Assembly: GCA_005799265.1 (NCBI GenBank)
Contig: SYHD01000104.1
Location: forward strand, 1-40,962
DNA from: Planctomycetia bacterium
GTDB taxonomy: Bacteria; Planctomycetota; Planctomycetia; Gemmatales; Gemmataceae
Reading direction: 5' to 3'
DNA length: 40,962 nt
Made by a program: the position numbers and the translations under genes. The notes under the pieces are model-generated. The model did no database searches and was not told the DNA's origin. It worked only from the letters and a program-made list of their open reading frames with translations. Positions 23,376-32,279 of the stretch are shown here, one piece after another. Positions within the stretch are counted from its first letter, which is position 1. Each line of letters starts with the position of its first letter.

Positions 23376-25661
23376 TCACGACCGCCATAGCCCGATGTCG
23401 AACGTCGTCGCCACCGTGCGATAGATCCACCATGCGCACGAGCGATACTCGCAGTGGATCTTCACTTGAGCGCCGGCGTTGATGGCGACGCTGTCGTCGG
23501 CCTGCTCGAAGTCGATGCCGACGAGATACACCTGGCTCTGCGGCACAAGCTGATTTTGGCTCGACGTCGGCTTCACCGCCAGCGGGCCGCCGGCCTTGCT
23601 GGAGAGCTGCTCGGGGATGTACTTCGCGTCTTGCTTGGGCAATTCGCCGATGCGGCCACGCCAGGTTTGTAGATCGTTCCCTTGCACGCGGATCGTCGCC
23701 AGCAGCGGGTTCTGGGCGGTCGCCTTGCGGTAATTTTGCAGCAAGAGCTCGTAATCGGTCGGCTCGATCGGCACCAATACGCGCAGCTTCGTCTTGTCGC
23801 CAATCGAGCAGAACACCGTGTTTTGTTCGCGGTCCCAGCGTTTGCCGATCTCGTCGATCTGCGGCAAGCCGATGACGACGCCGTCGCGCGGGGCCCGCAG
23901 CGTGAGCTTCTGGAACTGGGCCATGACGAAGTCGTAATGGTCCTTGGCGGTGCGCCGCTCCGATTCGGCCTTGGCGCGTTGCTCCTGCACGTACGTCTTT
24001 TCGCGCGGATCGATTTCCTTGTTGACTTGCTCGTCGCAATACTTGACGAGGTTGGCCTTGATGTCCATCTGCGCCAGGGCCTGATCGCGCTGGTTCTCGA
24101 GTTCAAGGCTGACGAACTCGGCGAGTACCTTGCCCTTCTTGACGGACTGCCCCTCCTTGACATGGATCGCCTTGAGGATCGAAGGCACCTCGATCGACAC
24201 GTTGGCGCGCTCGGCCGGCTGCACCTCGACAAAGCCATACTGGCGAATGCGCGTCACCGGCAACGGCACGAAAAAGACCACGCCCAACACGACGGCGACG
24301 ACACTGGCGCTGATGGCGGCTCGAATCGGTTTCATGTCGGGCAACCTCCCTCGTTGACGTACGTTCTTGATAAGGCGATACATCGGCCAACCGATCATCG
24401 ACGCCAGGGCGCCGACCGCCAGCAACTCGCTGACGACTTCGAGCTTGTACGGCTTCAGGAAGCTGGCCATGAACTTCAGGATGACGAAAGTGATGACCCA
24501 GCGATAAATGTAGCTGACGACGGCGAAGAGGACGAAGAGGATCCTGCGGCCTCGCTCCATGTACTGTTCCGGCGGGACCTCGATGCCGAGACACCAGTCC
24601 ATGGCCAGGTTTTGCAGGTACTTGTTGGCGCGGTCGCGCAGGTTGGGGATTTCCAGCCAGTCCGCGAGAATGTAGTAGCCGTCGTAGCGCATCAATGGAT
24701 TGCCGTTGAACATCACGGTGCTGACGGAGCAGAGCACCATGAGATTCAGGCACAGGTTATTGAGGAACGGCTGGCTAGACGTGTTCCACCAGATGAATGT
24801 CGCCGCGGCGGCGATCATCAGCTCGACGTAGATGCCCGCGAAGCTGATGATGATGCGATGCCATTTGCTGGGCAAACGCCAGGCATCGGAGACGTTACAG
24901 TACATCGCCGGCGAAAAGCACAGGAGCAGGAAGCCCATCTCGTGCACTTCGCCGTCGAACGCCTTGCACGACAGGCCGTGCCCGAACTCGTGAATTACCT
25001 TGACGACGCCCAGCGCCGCCCACATGTAGATCATGTTCTTGAAGCTGAAATAGCTCTCGAACGTCGGCAGCCGGCTGTAGAAGGTCGTGAAGTGCGTGAG
25101 CACCAACAACCCCGCCGTGATCATGAAGCAAACGCTGCCGATCAGGAAGAGCTTGGTGAACATCCACCACAGATACGGCAGCATCTTCGTGAGCAGCTTT
25201 TCGGGATCGAATACGGGAACCTTGATATAGAGAATATTCGTAAGCGTCTGCAGCCACTCCATGCGCACGCGCTTGGTGCGGTTGTCGTAGAGGAGCTTAC
25301 CCGCTTGCGGCGATTCGTTCTGCACGAGGCCCATCGAGAGAAGCTGTTTGCCGAACTGCTCCAGGTCCTCGAGAGGCAAACGTTCGGGACGGAAGCGGCC
25401 CTCGAACGCCTTCTGGGCTTCGTCGAGCGTGTGCCCGCCGTCCATCTTGAGAAGCAAAAAATGTTCCTGCTCCTTGAAGCGATAATAGCGCAGGCCGACG
25501 GGATCCTTGACGACATAGTAGGTGCGTCCTTCGTAGCGCTGCGGCACGATCGTCAGATCGGAGCGCCTGCGCAGACGCACCATCTTGCGGCGTTCGAGAT
25601 CACTGGCAGGCGCGGCGGGGTTCATGTACTCTTCCCATGCCGTTTGCGGCTTGAACGTCAA
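23376..25661 (-). CDS. PqqD-like / M50 site-2 protease / HlyD fusion protein
   Basis: 761-aa inner-membrane protein, last gene of a three-gene cassette. Residues about 30-115 form a PqqD-like winged helix (leader-peptide-recognition type) with YYRFKEQEHFLLLKMDGGHT. Then come several membrane helices (about 168-190, 208-222, 268-292, 300-318, 373-398, 412-430) with the M50 zinc motif HEFGHGL (H224, E225, H228) and a second metal-side element NPLMRYDGYY (321-330), matching the usual LDG region. From about 446 another TM segment leads to a HlyD/biotinyl-lipoyl adaptor with paired half-motifs (VEVQPAERANVS, VKEGQSVKKGKVL), a coiled-coil hairpin (510-570) and a barrel. Its start overlaps the preceding gene by 4 nt (ATGA). 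Probably a peptide-processing/export component; the substrate is unknown. Confidence 0.85.
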   Translation of the reverse strand: MTFKPQTAWEEYMNPAAPASDLERRKMVRLRRRSDLTIVPQRYEGRTYYVVKDPVGLRYYRFKEQEHFLLLKMDGGHTLDEAQKAFEGRFRPERLPLEDLEQFGKQLLSMGLVQNESPQAGKLLYDNRTKRVRMEWLQTLTNILYIKVPVFDPEKLLTKMLPYLWWMFTKLFLIGSVCFMITAGLLVLTHFTTFYSRLPTFESYFSFKNMIYMWAALGVVKVIHEFGHGLSCKAFDGEVHEMGFLLLCFSPAMYCNVSDAWRLPSKWHRIIISFAGIYVELMIAAAATFIWWNTSSQPFLNNLCLNLMVLCSVSTVMFNGNPLMRYDGYYILADWLEIPNLRDRANKYLQNLAMDWCLGIEVPPEQYMERGRRILFVLFAVVSYIYRWVITFVILKFMASFLKPYKLEVVSELLAVGALASMIGWPMYRLIKNVRQRGRLPDMKPIRAAISASVVAVVLGVVFFVPLPVTRIRQYGFVEVQPAERANVSIEVPSILKAIHVKEGQSVKKGKVLAEFVSLELENQRDQALAQMDIKANLVKYCDEQVNKEIDPREKTYVQEQRAKAESERRTAKDHYDFVMAQFQKLTLRAPRDGVVIGLPQIDEIGKRWDREQNTVFCSIGDKTKLRVLVPIEPTDYELLLQNYRKATAQNPLLATIRVQGNDLQTWRGRIGELPKQDAKYIPEQLSSKAGGPLAVKPTSSQNQLVPQSQVYLVGIDFEQADDSVAINAGAQVKIHCEYRSCAWWIYRTVATTFDIGLWRS

Positions 25662-27763
25662 TCAATCACAATCGTCACTGGGCGGCCCGCTTCAAAGCGG
25701 CCGTCGGCGTTCAGGATCTCGAAACCGACGCGGCCGTTCCGTGTCGCGTCCAGGTTCTGATTGAACAAGGTCATGCGCACGTCCTTGAGCTGATTACCGG
25801 CGACCTCCGTCGCGGTGGGGATCGACCACTGGTAAACCTTCGTGCCGCTCGCCGACACCGCGAACGAGTTCTTGCCCGCGTCGGGCGAGAAGGCGGCACA
25901 CGTGACGGGAAGACGCTCACGTGTCGCGAACTGACGCACCTCGAAGCCGCGCGTCGCGCCGTCCGGCGTGCGCCACAGCTGCAGGCGGCCTTCCGGCGCG
26001 CCGGCAGTAAGGATTAGCGAGCTGTCCGGCGAGAACAGCGCCAGCGTGTCGAACGGCGTCGCGTTGGCAGCCGTGCTCAGCGTGTGCGTAAAGCTATGCG
26101 TCTCGACGGAGTAGAGCTTGAGCGTGCGCCCCTGGTCGAAGAGCATCCACTTGCCGTCTCTATCAACGCCGAGTTGCGGCACATTGCCGACGCGATCGCG
26201 AATCACCTTCTTGTCGAGGGCGGCGCCTTTCTCCTTCAAAATCCACACGCGCAACGTCTTGTCGCGGCCGGCGGAGATCAAGCGGCATTGCGGCGTGAAG
26301 TGCAGCGACGTGACCGCGTCGTCATGACAGTGCTCGACGCCGTTGGTCGGCACGAAGGCGTAATGCTCTAGCGCGTAGACGATCTCGTCGACATCCTCGG
26401 CCTTCTCTTTTTTCTTCATCATCCAGGTTGACCACATTTTGATCGAACCGTCGGAGGCGCCGCTCGCGAAGAACCGACCGTCCGGGCTGAACGCCAGGCT
26501 CGTGATCGCGGCTTCGGGCCCATGGGCCTCCTTCTTGAATTCGATCGGCGCGGCGGCGTCCTTGGCAAGATCCCACAGATAGATGCTGCCGTTGGCGCAA
26601 CCGACCAGGCACAGGTTCTTCGCGCAGGCCACCGGCGTGCAGGCGACCACGCGCACGGCGTCGTCGTGTTCCAGCTTGCGCAGCGGCGCGATCTGATCCT
26701 GGCTCCACACGCACACCGAACGATCCTCGCTGCCAGAGACGATCTTCATGTCCTTGGCGACGGCCACGCTGGTCACGTCGAGCGCGTGTCCCGGATATTC
26801 GTGCAGCGGCTTGTCGAGCACGGTCGGCTCGATCGTGGCGGTGATCCCGTGTTTTTGCTTTTCCTTCAAATGGACGAAGTACTGCTCCTCGACCAGCGCC
26901 TCCGCTTGCAGCCGGGAGAGGTTCTGCACGACGACCACGGTGTCGCCTTGCTTCACGACCGATCCCCGCTGGCGCACGACTGTCTTGATCGTGGACTGCT
27001 TGTAGGGCAGGGTCGGCCGGATCTCGTAAGCGCGCAGGCGGATATCGGCCTGGTCCTTCTTGATCTCGGCGAGCTTGATGGCCTGCTCTTTGGAGATGGC
27101 TTCGTTGATGAGTTTGCGATAGGTCAATACGGCCATGCCGTGTTCCTCGCGTTGGATGGACTTTGTCGCGAAAAGGTTGTCCGCAGTAATCTTCCGCAAC
27201 CGTCCTTCGGCCTCGCCGGCCAGGGCAGCGTCATGGTCGGCGTGTGCGGCCCTGATCTTGGCGATTTCTTCCAGAACGCCACCTAGCGCCTCGCCGGGCT
27301 CGATCATCGCCAGCATTTGTCCCTGCGCGATCGTCTCGCCTTCATAGACGCGGCGATAGAACATGACGAATCTCTCGCGGCCGGCAAAGACGTTGGCAAA
27401 GTAGTAAGGCTCCGCGAGAAACGCCGCCGAGCCGGCCGCCAGCACCGCGCTCTCTTCGACCTGATCGCCGAGGAAGAGGACCCTTCCGTTGACCTGGCTG
27501 GCGACTTCTTCCTGCTCGACGGGATTCATGACGCCGTAGAGAATGATGGGATCGGCAATACGGCGCGGCGACGCCGGGATCTCGACCTTCGGGTCCGGTT
27601 TGTAGAGATCGCCGCCAAGCTTGGCGAGCTCGGTCGTCTTGCCTTGGGTATCGCCTATCGGCGGCGGCGGCGGATAGACGTTGAAGTCGAGCATTTCGAA
27701 TTGCCACATGGCGCCCGCGAACAACGCGGCGCCCAGGAGGATTACGATGATGAATTGCTTCAT
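25658..27763 (-). CDS. HlyD-like membrane-fusion protein fused to a WD40 propeller
   Basis: 701 aa. An N-terminal membrane anchor (residues 4-20) is followed by a polyproline stretch (PPPPP at 31-35). A HlyD-type adaptor spans about 70-315: EEVASQVNGRVLFLGDQVEE, a coiled-coil hairpin about 160-245, then TVVRQRGSVVKQGDTVVVVQN. After HEYPGHALDVTSVAV (321-335) comes a WD40 region with repeat ends at SVCVW (about 353), SIYLWDL (399), SIKMWS (445), LRVW (507), LKLYSV, LQLWRT and VYQWSI, about seven blades. HlyD adaptors with an appended WD40 propeller are not a standard architecture. The propeller would be on the same side as the adaptor, the periplasm. Gene 2 of the cassette, 109 nt after gene 1 and overlapping gene 3. 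Confidence 0.85.
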   Translation of the reverse strand: MKQFIIVILLGAALFAGAMWQFEMLDFNVYPPPPPIGDTQGKTTELAKLGGDLYKPDPKVEIPASPRRIADPIILYGVMNPVEQEEVASQVNGRVLFLGDQVEESAVLAAGSAAFLAEPYYFANVFAGRERFVMFYRRVYEGETIAQGQMLAMIEPGEALGGVLEEIAKIRAAHADHDAALAGEAEGRLRKITADNLFATKSIQREEHGMAVLTYRKLINEAISKEQAIKLAEIKKDQADIRLRAYEIRPTLPYKQSTIKTVVRQRGSVVKQGDTVVVVQNLSRLQAEALVEEQYFVHLKEKQKHGITATIEPTVLDKPLHEYPGHALDVTSVAVAKDMKIVSGSEDRSVCVWSQDQIAPLRKLEHDDAVRVVACTPVACAKNLCLVGCANGSIYLWDLAKDAAAPIEFKKEAHGPEAAITSLAFSPDGRFFASGASDGSIKMWSTWMMKKKEKAEDVDEIVYALEHYAFVPTNGVEHCHDDAVTSLHFTPQCRLISAGRDKTLRVWILKEKGAALDKKVIRDRVGNVPQLGVDRDGKWMLFDQGRTLKLYSVETHSFTHTLSTAANATPFDTLALFSPDSSLILTAGAPEGRLQLWRTPDGATRGFEVRQFATRERLPVTCAAFSPDAGKNSFAVSASGTKVYQWSIPTATEVAGNQLKDVRMTLFNQNLDATRNGRVGFEILNADGRFEAGRPVTIVID

Positions 27764-27785
27764 GTCCGGGGCTCCTGTGCAAAAT

Positions 27786-27865
27786 GAAGGATGAAGGCGG
27801 AAGGATGAAGGATGAAGGATGAACCAATGGTATTTTCATCCTTCATCCTTCCGCCTTCATCCTTC
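27786..27865. repeat. Perfect 31-bp inverted repeat of gaaggat units within the cassette
   Basis: Arms 27786-27816 and 27835-27865, perfectly complementary, 18-nt centre. Each arm is a short tandem array of gaaggat with one gaaggcg variant. It fills the gap between the GAF-HlyD stop (27873) and the HlyD-WD40 start (27763). No T-run follows on the coding strand. Confidence 0.9.
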
Positions 27866-27872
27866 TCCCAAA

Positions 27873-30005
27873 TTACCTCCAACCGAAGGGGAAAATCACC
27901 TTCTCGTATACGAACTCCCACACTCCGTAGAAGAGCGAATATCCCATGGGACGATTGCCGCAGCGGATGCGCGTATGCACTTCGCCGCCGCTTAGCAGAA
28001 GCGACGGCGTGATCTGCGCCGCCGCGGGGATGTCGTCGCCGTTGATGCGGCCCCAGGCGAGAACGACCGGCTCGGGCTCGTTGTTGTCGTCCTTTTGTGC
28101 GTTGGCTTGCCGGGCGATTTTATCCTTTGCCAGCCGGGCCTGGAACGATTGCGTCGCGTCGGCGGTCGAGAGCACATCCACGCGCAGCTCCTTCGCATCC
28201 GTTCGGTCATACGCGCGGATCACCTGGCCGTAGTGCTTGTGCGGGATCTTCAGCACGATTTCCCATTCCGACAGCTTCGCCTGGTTCGGGTCGATAAAGC
28301 CGATGTGGATCAACGCATCGCTCGGCTTGACGATGCGGCCCAGCAGTTCGCGAAGCTCGGCAGTGAGGATGATGCCCGCACGCGGCGCGGTGATCGTGAA
28401 ATACCCGGGCTTGGCAAGATTGGCGTTGGTGCGCTGCTGCAATCGGCGCAGGACCTCGATCTTGTTTCGCAGCGTCGTCTTCGCTTCCTGGATGGCAACG
28501 ACGTCGGTCCCCTTGTCGCTCCCTTCGCCTGGTTTTTGCACGGGCAAGTTGACCTTGTTTTCGAGGATCGAGATTTCGGTCTGCAATTCGCTGACCTGCT
28601 TGGCGAGGTCGGAATCGGAAAGGGTGAACAAGATCTGCCCCTTGGACACACGGCTGCCCGACTTCAGGCCGGGGGCGATTTCCTCGACCTTGCCCGGCAG
28701 CGTCGGGTAGATCCACACCCGTTCCTTCGGCAGCAGCTGGCCGTTCGCCTCCATCTTGAGCGGGAAGGGAACGAAGATCATGGCGAGGATCAGTATCGTC
28801 AGCCCACCCAGGACGCCGGACGTGATCGCTTTCGATTTGCCTCCCAATCCGTCTTGCAAATACGCCAGCGGCAGCCAGAGGAAGCGCATCGGGATGCGGC
28901 GATATTCCTGGGCGTTGTAAAGCGCCGAGCAAGCGTGCCGGCCGACCACGTCGAGCCGGGCGATGAGCTGCTCCGGCTGCAAGTTGGTCTCGAAACACTC
29001 CATCATCAGCGCCGAGCGAGCTTTGCGCTGGCGCTCCTTCTCGCGTTCATCCGGCAAAGGCATGATGACGAGGACCTTACTGTTGCTCTCGCCGAGATAA
29101 AGATCAAGGGCTTCCAGCACTTTGGGCGGCAGAGCATCATCCTTGGTCCCCACGTAGACCAGCTTCTCGCCCCAGTCAATGACGGCGTCGAACAACTTGC
29201 GCATCAGCACGACGAGATTGGAACGCTTCTCGACCACGTCGGCGCCGCTGATGGCCGTCACCTCGCACTTGTCGCCGGGGCGCGTGGCGACGCTGATGCG
29301 ATCGACGTCGATCAGCCGCCGGCCTTCGTTCGCCACCAAGTAGGCGACCTCGGTCATGTGCATGCTGCCGTGAATTTGCCGTGCGAAGTTCTCGAGCTTG
29401 ACCCACAATTCCTGCTGGCCCAGCATTTGCCGCAGCTGATGGTTGCGATTGAAGAGTGAAATAAACGCTGCCATGCGGACAAGGAAATGGTGGACGTTCT
29501 GCAGGGCGTTGGCGTCGTGGCTTGGATCTAGCCAGATCTCGACCAGACCGACGATAACTTTTTCTTGCAGGATCGGCGCGAGCAGGATGGTGTGATCGGT
29601 CGGATTGCCGGCGACCTGGTCGGCCCCCTCGAGGTTGTGGCTGAAGTGGGGCCGAATGACGCCCCCCTTTGTCTTCGCTTGCAAGATGGCCTGGCGCAAC
29701 AGCTCATCGTGCATCGGCTTGCTGTCGGGCGTGCGGTCGAGGCCAAGCTCGCGCAAGTTGATCTGACATTGCAACTGGAGATTTCCTTGCGGCGTACGGA
29801 CCCAGATGGCGGCGGCGAAGGCCTGCGTCGCCAGATAGACACGCTGCAGGAATTCGCTGAAATATTGGGCCGGCGAAATGTCCGACTCCGAGATCTGCGC
29901 GATGTCCTCGGTCAGCTGGCTGATCTGTCGGCGCGCCTGCTCGGCGTGCTGCGATTCGTCGGAGCTGGCAGTTGCTGTTCGTCCTGGGCTGGGTTCGTTG
30001 CTCAT
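27873..30005 (-). CDS. GAF-domain / HlyD-like membrane-fusion protein
   Basis: 710 aa, first gene of the cassette. The cytosolic N-terminal half has two GAF-like regions: about 45-185 (FLQRVYLATQAFAAAIWVR, ILLAPILQEKVIVGLVEIWL) and about 205-365 (AYLVANEGRRLIDVDRISVA, VLVIMPLP). One membrane helix (about 395-415, SGVLGGLTILILAMIFVPF) leads to a HlyD adaptor: EANGQLLPKERVWIYPTLPG, LKSGSRVSKGQILFTLSDSD, a coiled-coil hairpin (about 465-535) and FTITAPRAGII. The layout suggests a sensor joined to a periplasmic adaptor. Start ATG 30005. Divergent from trmB with a short hairpin (30020-30065) just upstream. GAF assignment is by pattern, not by search. Confidence 0.85.
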   Translation of the reverse strand: MSNEPSPGRTATASSDESQHAEQARRQISQLTEDIAQISESDISPAQYFSEFLQRVYLATQAFAAAIWVRTPQGNLQLQCQINLRELGLDRTPDSKPMHDELLRQAILQAKTKGGVIRPHFSHNLEGADQVAGNPTDHTILLAPILQEKVIVGLVEIWLDPSHDANALQNVHHFLVRMAAFISLFNRNHQLRQMLGQQELWVKLENFARQIHGSMHMTEVAYLVANEGRRLIDVDRISVATRPGDKCEVTAISGADVVEKRSNLVVLMRKLFDAVIDWGEKLVYVGTKDDALPPKVLEALDLYLGESNSKVLVIMPLPDEREKERQRKARSALMMECFETNLQPEQLIARLDVVGRHACSALYNAQEYRRIPMRFLWLPLAYLQDGLGGKSKAITSGVLGGLTILILAMIFVPFPLKMEANGQLLPKERVWIYPTLPGKVEEIAPGLKSGSRVSKGQILFTLSDSDLAKQVSELQTEISILENKVNLPVQKPGEGSDKGTDVVAIQEAKTTLRNKIEVLRRLQQRTNANLAKPGYFTITAPRAGIILTAELRELLGRIVKPSDALIHIGFIDPNQAKLSEWEIVLKIPHKHYGQVIRAYDRTDAKELRVDVLSTADATQSFQARLAKDKIARQANAQKDDNNEPEPVVLAWGRINGDDIPAAAQITPSLLLSGGEVHTRIRCGNRPMGYSLFYGVWEFVYEKVIFPFGWR

Positions 30006-30019
30006 CGGTTACCTCGAAA

Positions 30020-30065
30020 CCTGCCGCTTGCGGCGTAGCACGCATGCCAGGCGGTAAGCGGCAGG
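30020..30065. repeat. Hairpin between the adaptor cassette and trmB
   Basis: cctgccgctt (30020-30029) pairs with aagcggcagg (30056-30065), extendable with mismatches toward gcggcg/gcggta. It lies in the divergent promoter region and belongs to the gccgcttgcggc family. Confidence 0.6.
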
Positions 30066-30137
30066 AAGATGGCACTCTAACTTGCGTGATCGTACAACAA
30101 TCGTCAAAGAATTCCTACCACAGAAGCGGACGCCTTC

Positions 30138-30905
30138 ATGAGAAAAGCACAGGCAATCGAGCGCGAATTCGGCGTGCCCATCCCCGGGAAAATCCTGGAC
30201 CCGAGCCTGTGGGCGAAAACGGCCCTCAAGAAGCTGCCTGCGGAAGGGCCGCTCGATGTTGCCACGCTGTTTGGGCGAAAGGCGCCGCTGATCGTCGATC
30301 TCGGCTGCGGCAACGGCCGTTTCTTGCTTGCTTCGTCGCTCACAAGGCCCGATTGTGACCATATTGGCATCGATATTTTGCCGATGGTGCTTCGTTACGC
30401 GACTCGACGAGGCAACCAGCGAGGTCTAGGCAATTTGCGGTTCGCCGCCGTCGATGCCGAGCGCTTTGTCGGCGTGTATCTAGCGCCTGAAAGCGTGCGT
30501 GAGATTCACAGCTACCATCCGCAGCCGTTTCACGATCCAAGTGTAGTACACAAACGGTTGCTGACGCCGACTTTTCTCGCGCAAGTGCAGAAGGTCCTCG
30601 AAGTGGGCGGATTGTTTTTCGTCCAGACCGACAATGCGCCGTACTGGGACTACTTCCGCTCAATCGTGACGCCGTTCTTCGATTTTCAGGTGCGCAACGA
30701 GCCGTGGCCCGACGCGCCGAAGGGACGAACACGGCGCGAAATCTTGGCGCTGGCGCGGCGCTACCCGATTTATCGCGGCTGGGGCGTCGTGAGAAAGGAG
30801 ATGACGCACGAGGCGGCGCTGGAAATCGCGCAATCGCTGCCGACGCCAAACTTCGACGCGGGGCCGCGGCATGGGGAACTCGATCGCATGGAGCGCGAGG
30901 CGTGA
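30138..30905 (+). CDS. trmB: TrmB-like tRNA (guanine-N7)-methyltransferase
   Basis: 255 aa. SAM-dependent methyltransferase expected to methylate G46 of tRNA in the cytosol. The SAM motif is LIVDLGCGNGRFLLASS (residues 51-67), followed by HIGIDILPMVLRYA and LRFAAVDAERF, the usual TrmB order. The canonical DPWPKxRHxKRR substrate loop is replaced by HSYHPQPFHDPSVVHKRLL (124-142), keeping only the proline and KR positions. The downstream LTPTFLAQVQKVLEVGGLFFVQTD matches TrmB well. A C-terminal extension of about 70 residues follows (PWPDAPKGRTRREILA). The family is likely; the exact target is less certain because of the altered loop. Confidence 0.7.
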   Translation: MRKAQAIEREFGVPIPGKILDPSLWAKTALKKLPAEGPLDVATLFGRKAPLIVDLGCGNGRFLLASSLTRPDCDHIGIDILPMVLRYATRRGNQRGLGNLRFAAVDAERFVGVYLAPESVREIHSYHPQPFHDPSVVHKRLLTPTFLAQVQKVLEVGGLFFVQTDNAPYWDYFRSIVTPFFDFQVRNEPWPDAPKGRTRREILALARRYPIYRGWGVVRKEMTHEAALEIAQSLPTPNFDAGPRHGELDRMEREA

Positions 30906-30922
30906 CAGCCTCTAGAATTGTC

Positions 30923-32059
30923 TCAAGCCGGCTGTCGTGGGACTGGCCGCGTCTGTTCAAGCCTCCACACGCTGAGGCCCAGGGCGAACCAACCGAGGAG
31001 CCCGACGACGAGAAACGCGACGCCGACCTCGGTACTCGACATCCGCGGCGGCGTGAATTCAGGCGCCGCCGGCTGCGGATCGGGCTGTGGAATCCTGTGG
31101 CCAATGTGCGGATCTGGCGGGTCGCTCCAATCCTCGTACTTCAACTTGCGTTCCTTGGGCGCCTGCACTGGCGGTTGGTCCAGAATCGCTTTGATCTTGT
31201 CCTTCTCCTTGACGGGATTAAACCTCAAGGCGATCTCGTGGTTCCCCGGCCAATCGGTCCACACGTATGGCAAAGCAGCCCCAGCCACGAGCTTGCGGGC
31301 GTCGCCGTCCCATTCCTGAGCCAGCAGGGCGATGCGCGCGAAAAGGTTGGTCTCGTCCCAGTCGATGCCCTCGAACATCGGCCCCGCGCGGCGCAGTTTG
31401 CCATAGAGCACTGCGATCTTCGGCGCGTCGGCGCTCTCCTCTTTCTCGCCGAGCGCCCACAGCGTCCAGCGTTCCTGCTTGCGTTCGCCGTCCGTCAGCG
31501 ACACGAGTTCGATGTTCTCGCCGTCCGCCTTGTAAAACTTGTGGCGAACCTCATTGATACGAAGGATTACATTTTCCGCGCGCGCCCGTGCCGATTCGTT
31601 GGCAGCTTTGTCCTTGGATTCCAGCAGCACCACCACGCAGAGCCCATGCATGACCTTCTCGAAGAGGGTCTCCCGCAAAGGCGATTTCAAGAGCTCCGGA
31701 ATCGATCGGCCTGGTTCAAGGATGCTGATCGGCGTCTTCTTCTCCGGCGCGACGATCCAATACAGCGGCTCCGTCAGATTCGGCGCCAACTTGAGCTGCG
31801 GAAACTCCTGCGTGAATTCCTTGCTGTCCGCGGCAAACACGCGGAGCGTGACGTTGGTGTGCTCAATTTCTTTGCGCCGATGCGCTTCTTGCAACTTGAA
31901 ATTCGCAGCCAAAGGATCCTTGGCGACCATGAGAATGCGATAGGGACTCGATTCGACATCGACGAAGCCGATGTCGCGCACCGAGTATTTGTCCGATCCC
32001 GAGACGCAGGCGACGCTTAGGAATGTCAAAATCACGAGTGCTAGAGCGGTTTTTCGCAT
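30923..32059 (-). CDS. Exported, C-terminally anchored protein of unknown function
   Basis: 378 aa, not recognised. Signal peptide MRKTALALVILTFLSVAC; the C17/18 position after LSVA could also be a lipoprotein site (LSVAC). The body (about 25-290) is mixed alpha/beta with YRILMVAKDPLAANFKL and LCVVVLLESKDKAANESA. A proline-rich linker (DPPDPHIGHRIPQPDPQP) precedes one C-terminal membrane helix (STEVGVAFLVVGLLGWFALGLSVW). This suggests a periplasmic domain tethered to the inner membrane. Convergent with trmB, stops 17 nt apart. No neighbour suggests a role. Confidence 0.65.
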   Translation of the reverse strand: MRKTALALVILTFLSVACVSGSDKYSVRDIGFVDVESSPYRILMVAKDPLAANFKLQEAHRRKEIEHTNVTLRVFAADSKEFTQEFPQLKLAPNLTEPLYWIVAPEKKTPISILEPGRSIPELLKSPLRETLFEKVMHGLCVVVLLESKDKAANESARARAENVILRINEVRHKFYKADGENIELVSLTDGERKQERWTLWALGEKEESADAPKIAVLYGKLRRAGPMFEGIDWDETNLFARIALLAQEWDGDARKLVAGAALPYVWTDWPGNHEIALRFNPVKEKDKIKAILDQPPVQAPKERKLKYEDWSDPPDPHIGHRIPQPDPQPAAPEFTPPRMSSTEVGVAFLVVGLLGWFALGLSVWRLEQTRPVPRQPA

Positions 32060-32279
32060 GAGGAGCCTTTGGCGGATACGATTCCGAAAATCCTATTGTA
32101 GCCGCATTCACGCAAAAGCGGGCGAATTTCAGGTGTGTACATGCAATGGCTGCTGGATGCGCGCAAGTCGATAGGGTCGGCGGCGTTCCTTGGGCTGACG
32201 ACGCACGGGGGTCCTACGGCAATGAGTGGATTTTCAAGATTACGTTGACAGCGAATTCTTCGTTGCCTCATTGGAGAAT

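Noticed and set aside
23682..25760. Plus-strand open frame of 692 aa opposite the PqqD-M50-HlyD gene
   Set aside because: Antisense shadow caused by GC-rich third positions. The product is rich in Arg/Asp/His/Gln and has no domain, while the minus strand has clear motifs.
27786..27865. Possible small CRISPR array or VNTR
   Set aside because: Units are 7 bp, mirrored, with no spacers and no cas gene.
28095..29459. Plus-strand open frame of 454 aa opposite the GAF-HlyD gene
   Set aside because: Same antisense effect; no domain and no ribosome site.
30704..32020. Plus-strand open frame of 438 aa across trmB and the anchored protein
   Set aside because: Overlaps two well-supported genes and has low-complexity composition.
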